Part shown: one piece after another, positions 14,961 through 22,104 of the stretch
Position numbering within the stretch: position 1 is the first letter of the stretch
Layout of the letters: every line of letters begins with the position of its first letter
From: an uncultured Opitutia bacterium
GTDB taxonomy: Bacteria; Verrucomicrobiota; Verrucomicrobiia; Opitutales; Opitutaceae
DNA: 25,972 bases
Assembly (NCBI GenBank): GCA_937952235.1
Contig: CALFZM010000307.1
Span: 1-25,972, forward strand
Direction: 5' to 3'
The notes under the pieces: generated by a model
The model's database searches: none
What the model saw: the letters and a program-made list of their open reading frames with translations, nothing else
Told to the model about the DNA's origin: nothing
Translations under genes and position numbers: made by a program

Positions 14961-15425
14961 ATGTCGACCATTTCATCCGTCACCGGCGGCGGCAACGCCG
15001 CCGCCGCCCAGGCCGAGACGGCCGCGCGGCTCCCGCAAAAAGTGCTCGGTCAAAACGATTTTCTCCAGCTGCTCGCGGTGCAGTTCCAGATGCAGGACCC
15101 GATGAAGCCGATGGAGGACACCGCGTTCATCGCGCAGACCGCGCAGTTCACCGCTCTGGAGAATTCGACCGCCATGACGGCCGAGCTCACCCGGCTGCGC
15201 TCCGAGCAGCAGCGGGTCCTGGCCAACTCCTACCTGGGCCACAATCTCACCGTCGAGGATGCCGATGGCGGCCTGGTCACCGGGCTCGTGCAGGCGGTGG
15301 AGAACACCGCCGACGGGCCGGAACTCGTGATCAACGACGTCCGCTATCCGGTCTCCGCGGTGCTCCGCGTCGCGCCCGCCACTCTTCCCGCCAACGCCGC
15401 GGCTCCCGCCAACGCGGCCGCCTAA
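14961..15425 (+). CDS. flgD: Flagellar hook assembly scaffold FlgD, short form
   Basis: The 154-aa protein is FlgD, the cap that guides polymerisation of the hook. The N-terminal segment with LGQNDFLQLLAVQFQMQDPM (about 30-49) and the following DTAFIAQTAQFTALENSTAM are the hallmark of the family. A small Tudor-like strand region (about 93-130, GHNLTVEDADGGLVTG to YPVSAVLRV) follows. It is shorter than the roughly 230-residue enterobacterial protein and seems to lack the inserted Ig-like domain, as do several short FlgD proteins. The start at 14961 is 5 bp after fliK. The C-terminus is an Ala/Pro-rich tail. Confidence 0.93.
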   Translation: MSTISSVTGGGNAAAAQAETAARLPQKVLGQNDFLQLLAVQFQMQDPMKPMEDTAFIAQTAQFTALENSTAMTAELTRLRSEQQRVLANSYLGHNLTVEDADGGLVTGLVQAVENTADGPELVINDVRYPVSAVLRVAPATLPANAAAPANAAA

Positions 15426-15449
15426 TCACCAACCCAACTCCCAAGCATC

Positions 15450-16322
15450 ATGTCACTCATCGGCACACTGGGCAGCGGCGTCAGCGCCCTGCGGACCTTC
15501 ATGAAGGGCCTCGAAGTCATCGGCGCCAACATCGCCAACGTGAACACCAGCGGCTACAAGGCCTCGCAGGCGTCCTACGTCGAGAACTTCAGCAACATCC
15601 TCCAACGGTCGGCGCCATCCAATGCGACCGCCGGCAACAGCCCGTCGATCGGCATCGGCACGGGCGTCGGCCTCGCGGGCGTGAACACGGATTTCGGCCA
15701 GGGCTCGCTCGCGTCGACCGGCAAGGTCACCGACCTCGGCATTTCCGGCAACGGCTTCTTCCGCGTGAAGAACGTCTTCGACGGCAGCGAATACGCGTCC
15801 CGCGCGGGCGACTTCCGCTGGGACGATCAGGGATATCTCGTGAATCACCAGGGCTTCCGCGTCCAGGGTGCGACCGGCGCCGGCCTCACCACCGTCGGCG
15901 ACATCCAGCTCGGCACGCCGCCCGCCGGCGCCCAGCGGCAGTCGGTCACCATCGACAAGAGCGGCAACGTGGTCGAGTTCTACTCCGACGGCACTTCGGC
16001 CACGACCAACCAGGTGCTGATCCAGATGTACACCGACCCGGCGGCGCTCGTCCGCGAGGGCAACAATCTCTACTCGGGCCTGATGGCCGCGGGCCCCGTG
16101 GGCGCCGCGCCCAACACCAGCGACCTCCAGGTCGGCGTGAACAAGCCGGGCTCGAACGGCCTCGGCTCGATCCAGGCCGGCACGCTGGAACTCTCCAACG
16201 TCGATCTCACCGACCAGTTCGCGAACCTGATCACCACGCAGCGCAGCTTCCAGGCCGCGTCGCGGCTGGTGACCGTGTCCGACAGCGTCCTCGAGGACAT
16301 CGTCAACCTGAAGCAGCGCTGA
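15450..16322 (+). CDS. flgE: Flagellar hook protein FlgE, compact
   Basis: The 290-aa protein has the N-terminal axial motif (LEVIGANIANVNTSGYKASQASY, about 20-43), the FlgE/F/G-type region FGQGSLASTGKVTDLGISGNGFF, and the C-terminal helix with ITTQRSFQAASRLVTVSDSVLEDIVNLKQR. Its place right after flgD argues for the hook protein FlgE rather than the distal rod proteins FlgF or FlgG. At 290 residues it is much shorter than enterobacterial FlgE (about 400), so the outer domains are reduced. FlgG is the chief alternative but usually begins differently. No Shine-Dalgarno sequence is seen before the ATG. Confidence 0.85.
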   Translation: MSLIGTLGSGVSALRTFMKGLEVIGANIANVNTSGYKASQASYVENFSNILQRSAPSNATAGNSPSIGIGTGVGLAGVNTDFGQGSLASTGKVTDLGISGNGFFRVKNVFDGSEYASRAGDFRWDDQGYLVNHQGFRVQGATGAGLTTVGDIQLGTPPAGAQRQSVTIDKSGNVVEFYSDGTSATTNQVLIQMYTDPAALVREGNNLYSGLMAAGPVGAAPNTSDLQVGVNKPGSNGLGSIQAGTLELSNVDLTDQFANLITTQRSFQAASRLVTVSDSVLEDIVNLKQR

Positions 16323-16389
16323 TCCCGGCCGCGTCCGCTGAATCCGTCATCCGGATACTCCGGCCGCGCCGCCTTCCCTTCCCACCGAC

Positions 16390-16989
16390 ATGGCCACACC
16401 CACCAAAGATCCCGCCGCGGCCAAGCCCGCCGGCAAGTCCGACGGCGCCCCCGAAGGCGGCGAGGCGGCCGCGGCTCCGGCCGGCGGCGGCGCCAAGGCC
16501 TGGCTGCCCGTCATCGCGGCCCTCGTGCTCGCGCCGGCGGCGACCTGGGGTACGGTCGAGTTCCTGCTGCTGCCGCGGCTGCAGAAGAAGCTGGCCGCGA
16601 CCAATCCCGCCGCGGCCGGCGCGCACGAGCCGGAAGCGGCGCCGGCGCCGAAGCACGGCGGCAAAGGCGGCAAGGAAGGCGCCGGCGGCGGGGCGAACTT
16701 CGAGTTCCAGAACGTGGTGGTGAACCTCGCCGGCACGATGGGCACCCGGTACCTGAAGACGAGTTTCATGATCACGGGCGCCGATCCCAACATCAAGGCG
16801 GTGTTCGAGGGCGCGAAGCCCAAGCTGACGGACGTCACGCTCAACGTGCTGTCGTCGCTGACGCTCGCGGATCTCGAGGAGCCCGGAGCGAAGAACCTTC
16901 TGCGGGAAAAACTCGTCGCCGCGTACAACCAGGCGCTGGGCCGCAAGGTCGCGGAGCAGGTCTACTTTTCCGATTTCGTGATCCAATGA
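16390..16989 (+). CDS. fliL: Flagellar basal body-associated protein FliL
   Basis: The 199-aa FliL is a single-pass inner-membrane protein that surrounds or supports the stator units. It has a cytoplasmic Ala/Lys/Gly-rich N-terminus (1-36) and a membrane segment at about 37-62. An Ala/Pro/Gly/Lys-rich linker (70-102) leads to the periplasmic FliL domain (FEFQNVVVNLAGTMGTRYLK to the end). The linker is long and low-complexity. It precedes fliM as usual, but motA and motB, which often lie nearby, are absent. Confidence 0.92.
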   Translation: MATPTKDPAAAKPAGKSDGAPEGGEAAAAPAGGGAKAWLPVIAALVLAPAATWGTVEFLLLPRLQKKLAATNPAAAGAHEPEAAPAPKHGGKGGKEGAGGGANFEFQNVVVNLAGTMGTRYLKTSFMITGADPNIKAVFEGAKPKLTDVTLNVLSSLTLADLEEPGAKNLLREKLVAAYNQALGRKVAEQVYFSDFVIQ

Positions 16990-17055
16990 TCCCCGCGGCG
17001 TCCGCGCGGGATTGCGGCCGCCCCGGCCGGCTCCCCGGCGACACCGCCCGACCCC

Positions 17056-18099
17056 ATGGCTGAAGAAGCGGAAAAACCACCGGCCGAGTTCCTCGATCAA
17101 TCCGAGATCGACCGGCTGCTCGCGCAGCAGGCGCCCGCTCCGGCCCCGGCCGGCGGCGTGATGCGCGAGGCGCCCGGGCAGAACCGGCGCGTGACGCCGT
17201 ACGACTTCCGCCATCCGGCATATCTCTCGGAGACGGAACTGCGGCGCCTGCGGCTGCTGCACGAGGAGTTCATCCGCTATCTCAGCGCGCGGCTGTCGTT
17301 GTACCTGCGCATGGATTTCGGCCTGAAGCTGGCGGATCTCTCCACGATCACCTTCGCGCGCTTCACCGAAGGCCTGCCGAATCCGACGCATCTCAGCCTC
17401 TTCAAGGTCGAGCCGCTGGTCGGCGTGGGCATCCTCGACCTGAGCCCGCGGCTCGCGCTCACGATCTCGGACCGCCTGCTCGGCGGTCGCGGCCACTCGG
17501 TCAAGGCGGACCGTCCGCTCACCGAGATCGAGGTCGCGCTGGTCGAGGAGATCGCGAACATCCTGCTCGAGGAATGGTGTGCGCAGTGGAAGGGCGAGGA
17601 GGAGCTGCGTCCCCTCATCATCGGCCACGAGAACAGCGGCCAGTTTCTCCAGACCTCCCCGCGCGACGCCATCATGGTGGCCCTGACGCTGGAGTGCAGT
17701 TTCGGCGACTGCGCGGAGCAGATCCGGCTCGGCGTGCCGTACTTCATGATCGAACCGATCGTGAAACGGATGCAGGCGCGGCACCAGAAGGACACCAACG
17801 TCGCGAGCAAGGCGCCCCGCGCGGAATGGCAGGCGTCCTACGACCGGATTTCGATTCCCGTGCGCGCGGAGTGGGATGCGTTCGAGGTGTCCCTGCGCGA
17901 GGTCACCCGCCTGCGGGTGGGCGACGTGCTCGAGGTGCAGCCGACGGTCTGCGCGGAAACCCGAATCCTGCTGAACGGCAGCGCCAAGTTCGTCGGCACC
18001 GTCGGTCTCGATGCGGACCGCGTGGCGGTGCAACTCACCCGCAAGCTCCCCCCGGAGGAAATTTTCCATGGCCAATCCGATGGACGAAAAGTCTCTTGA
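17056..18099 (+). CDS. fliM: Flagellar motor switch protein FliM
   Basis: The 347-aa FliM forms most of the C ring and receives the phospho-CheY signal. The N-terminal CheY-binding motif is present (LDQSEIDRLL, about residues 13-22), followed by a Pro/Ala linker. The CheC-like middle domain begins near YDFRHPAYLSETELRRLRLLHEEF, and the C-terminal SpoA domain runs from about 265 to 330. Length is normal. The last 32 nt overlap fliN, whose start lies inside fliM in another frame, so the two switch proteins are probably coupled in translation. A 6-bp hairpin lies in the preceding 66-bp gap. Confidence 0.96.
   Translation: MAEEAEKPPAEFLDQSEIDRLLAQQAPAPAPAGGVMREAPGQNRRVTPYDFRHPAYLSETELRRLRLLHEEFIRYLSARLSLYLRMDFGLKLADLSTITFARFTEGLPNPTHLSLFKVEPLVGVGILDLSPRLALTISDRLLGGRGHSVKADRPLTEIEVALVEEIANILLEEWCAQWKGEEELRPLIIGHENSGQFLQTSPRDAIMVALTLECSFGDCAEQIRLGVPYFMIEPIVKRMQARHQKDTNVASKAPRAEWQASYDRISIPVRAEWDAFEVSLREVTRLRVGDVLEVQPTVCAETRILLNGSAKFVGTVGLDADRVAVQLTRKLPPEEIFHGQSDGRKVS
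18054..18058 (+). promoter_or_regulatory. Shine-Dalgarno site for fliN within fliM
   Basis: GGAGG lies 9 nt before the fliN ATG, inside the fliM coding sequence. It is one of very few strong ribosome-binding sites on the flagellar strand and supports the start at 18068. Confidence 0.6.
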
Positions 18100-18334
18100 T
18101 ATCGTACTCGACGTGAAGGTGAAGGTGACCGTGCAGCTCGGCTCGGTCCTCCTCCCGATGCGCGAAGTGCTCGAACTGACGCCCGGCTCGATCGTGCAGC
18201 TCACGCAGCAGGCCAGCGACCCCGTGGGGTTGTTCGTCAACGACAAGCTCGTCGCCTATGGCGAGGTCGTCGTCGTGGAGGACAACTTCGGGATCAAGAT
18301 CACCGAACTCGTGGGCAGCGCCAAGCAGACCTGA
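18068..18334 (+). CDS. fliN: Flagellar motor switch protein FliN
   Basis: The 88-aa protein is a single SpoA domain. Motifs are DIVLDVKVKVTVQLGS, the PMREVLELTPGSIVQL stretch with the Leu-x-Pro-Gly-Ser turn, and the C-terminal VNDKLVAYGEVVVVEDNFGIKITEL, all typical of FliN. FliN forms the bottom of the C ring with FliM and docks FliH for export. It is a short FliN with no long N-terminal extension. The ATG at 18068 has a good Shine-Dalgarno site within fliM. An upstream in-frame ATG at 18011 would only add residues read from fliM codons in another frame. Confidence 0.95.
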   Translation: MANPMDEKSLDIVLDVKVKVTVQLGSVLLPMREVLELTPGSIVQLTQQASDPVGLFVNDKLVAYGEVVVVEDNFGIKITELVGSAKQT

Positions 18335-18355
18335 CGGGGCCCTGCCCCCTGTGCC

Positions 18356-18796
18356 ATGGACCCGGCCCTTCTCTCCCTCCTTCCCACCCGCCGGGCGCGA
18401 CGCATCGCGCTCGCCGTGGCCGTCATCGTGCTGCTGATCGTGGCGGCGCCCGTCAGCTGGGCGGCCGCCGACGAGGATACCGTCTACACGCCCGGTTCCT
18501 CGCGGCGCGAGGCTCCCGGTGCGAGCGGTGGCGGCGTCGGTTCCGTGTCGCTCGTGCTCGGCGTCATGCTGGCGGCGGCCGGTGGCTGGCTGCTCTGGCG
18601 GCAGCGGCGCGGCACGCCGGTCGGGCGCGACGCGCGCGCGCTGGCGATCGACGAGACGCGCTCGCTGGGCAACCGGCAGTTCCTCGTCGTCGCTTCGTAC
18701 GAGGGCCGCAAGTTCCTGCTCGGCGTGTGCCCGGGACGGATCGACCTGCTGTCGCCGCTCGACGGCCCGGGGCCGAAGGAGAAGGCGCGGGAATGA
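18356..18796 (+). CDS. fliO: Flagellar biosynthesis protein FliO
   Basis: The 146-aa protein has an N-terminal hydrophobic segment resembling a signal or anchor (about 17-37), a Gly/Ser/Arg linker, and a membrane segment at about 64-81. A small cytoplasmic domain follows, with RSLGNRQFLVVASYEGRKFLL, the FliO pattern. FliO is a chaperone for assembly of the FliP ring of the export gate. It ends with a 4-nt overlap (ATGA) with fliP. FliO is variable between lineages, but the position between fliN and fliP and the domain pattern make the call sound. Confidence 0.88.
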   Translation: MDPALLSLLPTRRARRIALAVAVIVLLIVAAPVSWAAADEDTVYTPGSSRREAPGASGGGVGSVSLVLGVMLAAAGGWLLWRQRRGTPVGRDARALAIDETRSLGNRQFLVVASYEGRKFLLGVCPGRIDLLSPLDGPGPKEKARE

Positions 18797-19665
18797 AGCG
18801 GTCGATTTTCGTCCTCGTCGCCCTCCTGCTGGCGTCCGCCCTGCCGGCGCAGACGCCACCTCCGGGGGGCGCGACTGCTCCGGCCGCGGCGGCGACGGTG
18901 GTCCCGGATGCGGGCGCGCCGGCCGATGCGAGCGCCGCGGCGCCGCCTGCCGGAGCGGGTGCCAGCGCGGGAACACGCCCGGCGAGCACCGGACCGTTCC
19001 GGCTCAACATCGGGCTCGAGGGGGCGGGGGAGAAGGGCGAGGTCAGTGTCGCGCTGCAGATCCTGATCGTGATGACGCTGCTGTCGGTGGCGCCGTCGAT
19101 CGTGCTGCTGATGACGAGCTTCACCCGGATCGTGATCGTGCTCGGCTTCGTCCGCACCGCGCTCGGCACCCCCAGCGCGCCCTCGAACCAGATCGTCATC
19201 GGGCTTTCGCTCTTCCTCACCTTCTTCCTGATGGGGCCGATCTTCGATCGGGTGAACGAGGAGGCGCTGCGGCCGTACCTGGCCGGGCAGATCACGTCGG
19301 TGGACGCCCTCGACCGGGCGGTGGTGCCGTTGAAGCAGTTCATGCTGAAGCAGACCCGCTCGCGCGACATCGAGTATTTCCTGCAGCTCGGCGGCTACGG
19401 CCCCACGGCGGTCCGGGACCTGCCGATGCGGGTGGTGATTCCTGCCTACGTGATCAGCGAACTGCAGACGGCGTTCCAGATGGGTTTCCTCCTGTTCCTG
19501 CCCTTTCTCGTCATCGACTTTCTGGTCTCCTCGGTGCTGATGGCGCTGGGCATGATGATGATGCCCCCCGTCACGGTGGCGCTGCCGTTGAAGCTCCTGC
19601 TGTTCGTGCTCGTCGACGGCTGGCACCTGGTGGTGCGGTCGCTCGTGCAGAGCTTCGCGGCCTGA
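18793..19665 (+). CDS. fliP: Flagellar export gate protein FliP
   Basis: The 290-aa FliP forms the core ring of the type III export gate with FliQ and FliR. A cleavable signal peptide (about 1-21, ending ALPAQ) is followed by an Ala/Pro-rich periplasmic stretch. The four-helix core begins near 95 and includes MTLLSVAPSIVLLMTSFTRI and IVLGFVRTALGTPSAPSNQI, with VVIPAYVISELQTAFQMGF in the second half. The Ala/Pro-rich region between signal and core (22-85) is longer than in enterobacteria. The start overlaps fliO by 4 nt, with GGAG about 12 nt upstream. Confidence 0.97.
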   Translation: MKRSIFVLVALLLASALPAQTPPPGGATAPAAAATVVPDAGAPADASAAAPPAGAGASAGTRPASTGPFRLNIGLEGAGEKGEVSVALQILIVMTLLSVAPSIVLLMTSFTRIVIVLGFVRTALGTPSAPSNQIVIGLSLFLTFFLMGPIFDRVNEEALRPYLAGQITSVDALDRAVVPLKQFMLKQTRSRDIEYFLQLGGYGPTAVRDLPMRVVIPAYVISELQTAFQMGFLLFLPFLVIDFLVSSVLMALGMMMMPPVTVALPLKLLLFVLVDGWHLVVRSLVQSFAA

Positions 19666-19699
19666 GCCGCCGCCTCCCTCCGCCTTTCCCTTCCGCCGC

Positions 19700-19969
19700 A
19701 TGAATCCGGACCTCGCCATCGACATCTTCAAATCCACGGTGACGTTCGCGCTCTATGTCGTCGCGCCGTTCCTGATCGCGACGCTGGTCGTCGGGCTCGT
19801 CGCGAGCCTGATCCAGTCCGTCACGAGCATGCAGGAGCAGACCCTGACCTTCGTGCCCAAGCTGCTCGCGCTGGCGGGCCTGATGCTGCTGCTGACGCCC
19901 TGGCTGCTGCGGTCGCTGTCGGAATTCACCATCACGACCATCGCGCGGATGGGTGGCCTCGGGCATTGA
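19700..19969 (+). CDS. fliQ: Flagellar export gate protein FliQ
   Basis: The 89-aa FliQ is a two-helix membrane protein of the export gate. The first segment lies at about 15-37 and the second at about 53-73, with the typical connecting loop (SLIQSVTSMQEQTLTFVPKL). The size is exactly that of the family. It is placed between fliP and fliR as in nearly all flagellar clusters. Confidence 0.97.
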   Translation: MNPDLAIDIFKSTVTFALYVVAPFLIATLVVGLVASLIQSVTSMQEQTLTFVPKLLALAGLMLLLTPWLLRSLSEFTITTIARMGGLGH

Positions 19970-20002
19970 AGCTTGCCCGCGAGCGGCCGGCGCCGGCACG
20001 TC

Positions 20003-20755
20003 ATGAGCCTCGATTTCGCGTTCGCGTGGATGATGGTGCTGCTCCGCTCGATCGGACTCATCCTGCAATTGCCCGTGATGGCCGGGCGGCCGATTCCCAT
20101 CCCGGTGCGGGTCGCACTGGGCGCGTGCCTGGCCACGTTGCTGGCGGGGCTCGTGCCGGCGGGGCCGCTGCCGCTTGACCTCTGGGCGTTTCTCCGGGCG
20201 ATCCTGATCGAAGTGATGCTCGGGCTCGCGCTGGGCTTCGTCGTGCGCCTCGCGTTTGGGGCGGTGGAGATGGCGGGTCGCATCATCTCGACGGAGATCG
20301 GCCTGATGGCGGGCCCGGGACTGGGCGCGCCGGAGCCGGCGAACGAGCCGCTCGCGGCCCTGCTCACGTCGTTCGCGGTGGTGCTGTTCTTCCTTTTCGG
20401 GGCGCACCAGTCCGTGCTCACCGCCTTTGCCCGCACCTTCTTCATCGCCGGGGCGGGGCAGGGAGGCTTTGATGCCGGGGCGGGGCTCGCGCTGATCCGG
20501 GGCACGGGCCACCTGCTCGAACTCGGACTGCGCATCGCCGCGCCCTTCATCGCGCTGAATTTCCTCGTGACGCTGGCGTTCTCCGCGCTCGGACGCGCGG
20601 TGCCGCGCATGAACGTCTTCATCGTGAGTTTCTCCGCGCGCGCGCTGGCGGGCATCGCCCTGCTGGGCGCGGCCGGCGCCCTCGTGGCGCGGTACGTTTT
20701 CCAGGAGTTCGGCGACCTGCCGCTCCGGATGTTGGAACTGCTTCCGCTCAAGTAG
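20003..20755 (+). CDS. fliR: Flagellar export gate protein FliR
   Basis: The 250-aa FliR completes the FliP-FliQ-FliR gate that shapes the export channel. Six or so hydrophobic segments cover most of its length. The ATG at 20003 is 33 bp after fliQ; a TTG at 19973 would add ten unlikely residues. It is the last gene before a 241-bp gap with hairpins and the flhB promoter, so it probably ends the first long transcription unit. Confidence 0.95.
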   Translation: MSLDFAFAWMMVLLRSIGLILQLPVMAGRPIPIPVRVALGACLATLLAGLVPAGPLPLDLWAFLRAILIEVMLGLALGFVVRLAFGAVEMAGRIISTEIGLMAGPGLGAPEPANEPLAALLTSFAVVLFFLFGAHQSVLTAFARTFFIAGAGQGGFDAGAGLALIRGTGHLLELGLRIAAPFIALNFLVTLAFSALGRAVPRMNVFIVSFSARALAGIALLGAAGALVARYVFQEFGDLPLRMLELLPLK

Positions 20756-20766
20756 CGTGCGGTTGG

Positions 20767-20806
20767 GCCGAACTACGTAAGTTCGGCGGGGTCGGAAATC
20801 CCGCCG
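20767..20806 (+). terminator. Overlapping hairpins after fliR
   Basis: GCCGAACT (20767-20774) and AGTTCGGC (20780-20787) form a perfect 8-bp stem with a 5-nt loop, starting 11 nt after the fliR stop. A second stem, 20784-20790 with 20800-20806 (7 bp, 9-nt loop), shares its left arm with the first, so the two cannot both form fully. There is no T-run. This may be the terminator of the flgB-fliR unit or an attenuator-like switch. Confidence 0.45.
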
Positions 20807-20910
20807 CGGGCGCGCCGGGCGCCGCGGCGAGGCACGTCCCGCCGGGCAAATATTGCCGGTTTGTCCGGCCGGTTTTCGGCGACGGGGAACGAGGGTGATT
20901 TCCCGCGGAG

Positions 20911-20941
20911 CGGAATGTTTAAATCGCTGCCGCGCATTCCG
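20911..20941. promoter_or_regulatory. Inverted repeat upstream of flhB promoter
   Basis: CGGAATG (20911-20917) and CATTCCG (20935-20941) are perfect 7-nt arms separated by 17 nt that include an A+T-rich TTTAAAT. The centre is about 38 bp upstream of the -24 GG of the flhB promoter. It may be an activator-binding site. It is not the same sequence as the flgB or fliK palindromes. Confidence 0.35.
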
Positions 20942-20961
20942 TAGCGTCCGCCGTCAAAGCC

Positions 20962-20978
20962 TTGGCACCGGCGTTGCT
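20962..20978 (+). promoter_or_regulatory. Sigma-54 promoter of flhB
   Basis: TTGGCACCGGCGTTGCT matches TGGCAC-N5-TTGC[A/T] fully, with GG at 20964-20965 and GC at 20976-20977. Transcription would start near 20989, 8 nt before the flhB ATG at 20997. It would drive flhB, flhA, the flhF-like gene, the small membrane protein and fliA. Confidence 0.85.
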
Positions 20979-20996
20979 CTGCACCGGCAAGAACGC

Positions 20997-22100
20997 ATGG
21001 CAGAAACCGACCAGGACCAAAAAACCGAGCAGGCGACGGAGAAGAAGCTTTCCGAGGCGATGGACCGCGGGCAGTTCGCCAAGTCGCACGAGCTCACGGT
21101 CCTGTTTCCGCTCGCGGCGCTGCTCGGGGGCCTGACGCTGACGGTGCACGCGGCGTCGCGGGACCTGGCGGACTACTCGGTCGGCATCTTCACGGGTTTC
21201 ACGCACATCACGCTGGCGATCGACACCGTGCCGGCGCAGATCGGCGAGGCGCTGCAGACGTTCGGCCGCGTGATTGCGCCGCTGCTGGTGGGCATCGTGA
21301 TCGCGGTGCTGCTCGCGAGCGGCGTGCAGAGCGGCTTCCGGCTTTCGCCCAAGGCGGTCGGTTTCAAGCTCGAGAACCTCGACCCCATCGCGGGCTTCGG
21401 GCGGGTGTTCTCGAAATCCGTCTTCGTGCGCAGCGGGATCGACCTGTTGAAGCTCGTCGGCATCGGCCTGGCGCTGTGGCTGGGCGCGCGCAGCCTGATC
21501 CACGATCCCCTGTTCAGTGCGCCGGTCGAGGCGGCGTACCTCGGGCAGTTCCTGAGTTCCTCCACGATCTTGTTCCTCACGCGGCTGCTGCTCGCGCTGG
21601 GAGTGGTGGCGGCCATCAGCTACGCCTACGAGAAGTTCAAGCTGTCGCGCGAGCTGATGATGACGCGCGACGAGGTCAAGGACGAGCGCAAGCAGGCGGA
21701 AGGCGACATGCAGACCAAGGCGGCGATGCGCCGCATGGCGCGCCGGCTGATGCAGAAACAGATGCTGTCCGCGGTGCCGACGGCCGACGTGATCGTCACC
21801 AACCCGACGCACTTCGCGGTCGCGCTCAAGTACGAGCGCGGCGTCGACCAGGCGCCGGTGATCCTGGCGAAGGGAGAGAATCGTTTCGCGCAGCGCATCA
21901 AGGCGCTCGCCGCCGAGCACGGCGTGCCGACGGTCGAGAACAAGCCCGTCGCGCGGCTGCTGTTCGCGATGGGCAAGGTCGGGGAGACCATCCCGACGGA
22001 GCTTTACCAGGCCGTCGCGGAGATCCTCGCCGTGGTGTATCGCACGCACCGCTACTACTTTCACCGCCTGAGGTCGCGCCGTCTGGAGGGAGCCGCCTGA
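20997..22100 (+). CDS. flhB: Flagellar export switch protein FlhB
   Basis: The 367-aa FlhB has four membrane segments in its first ~210 residues and a cytoplasmic domain that cleaves itself at the NPTH motif, here at 269-272. Cleavage changes export from hook to filament substrates when FliK signals. The family start DQDQKTEQATEKKLSEAMDR is present. The ATG at 20997 was chosen on this N-terminus; longer upstream reading is through the promoter. With the predicted transcription start near 20989 the mRNA has almost no leader. Confidence 0.97.
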   Translation: MAETDQDQKTEQATEKKLSEAMDRGQFAKSHELTVLFPLAALLGGLTLTVHAASRDLADYSVGIFTGFTHITLAIDTVPAQIGEALQTFGRVIAPLLVGIVIAVLLASGVQSGFRLSPKAVGFKLENLDPIAGFGRVFSKSVFVRSGIDLLKLVGIGLALWLGARSLIHDPLFSAPVEAAYLGQFLSSSTILFLTRLLLALGVVAAISYAYEKFKLSRELMMTRDEVKDERKQAEGDMQTKAAMRRMARRLMQKQMLSAVPTADVIVTNPTHFAVALKYERGVDQAPVILAKGENRFAQRIKALAAEHGVPTVENKPVARLLFAMGKVGETIPTELYQAVAEILAVVYRTHRYYFHRLRSRRLEGAA

Positions 22101-22104
22101 GCCC

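Noticed and set aside
19160..19180. GG-N10-GC match inside fliP
   Set aside because: Only the invariant dinucleotides fit; the TT before GC is missing and no start codon or A+T-rich context follows, unlike the fliK site.
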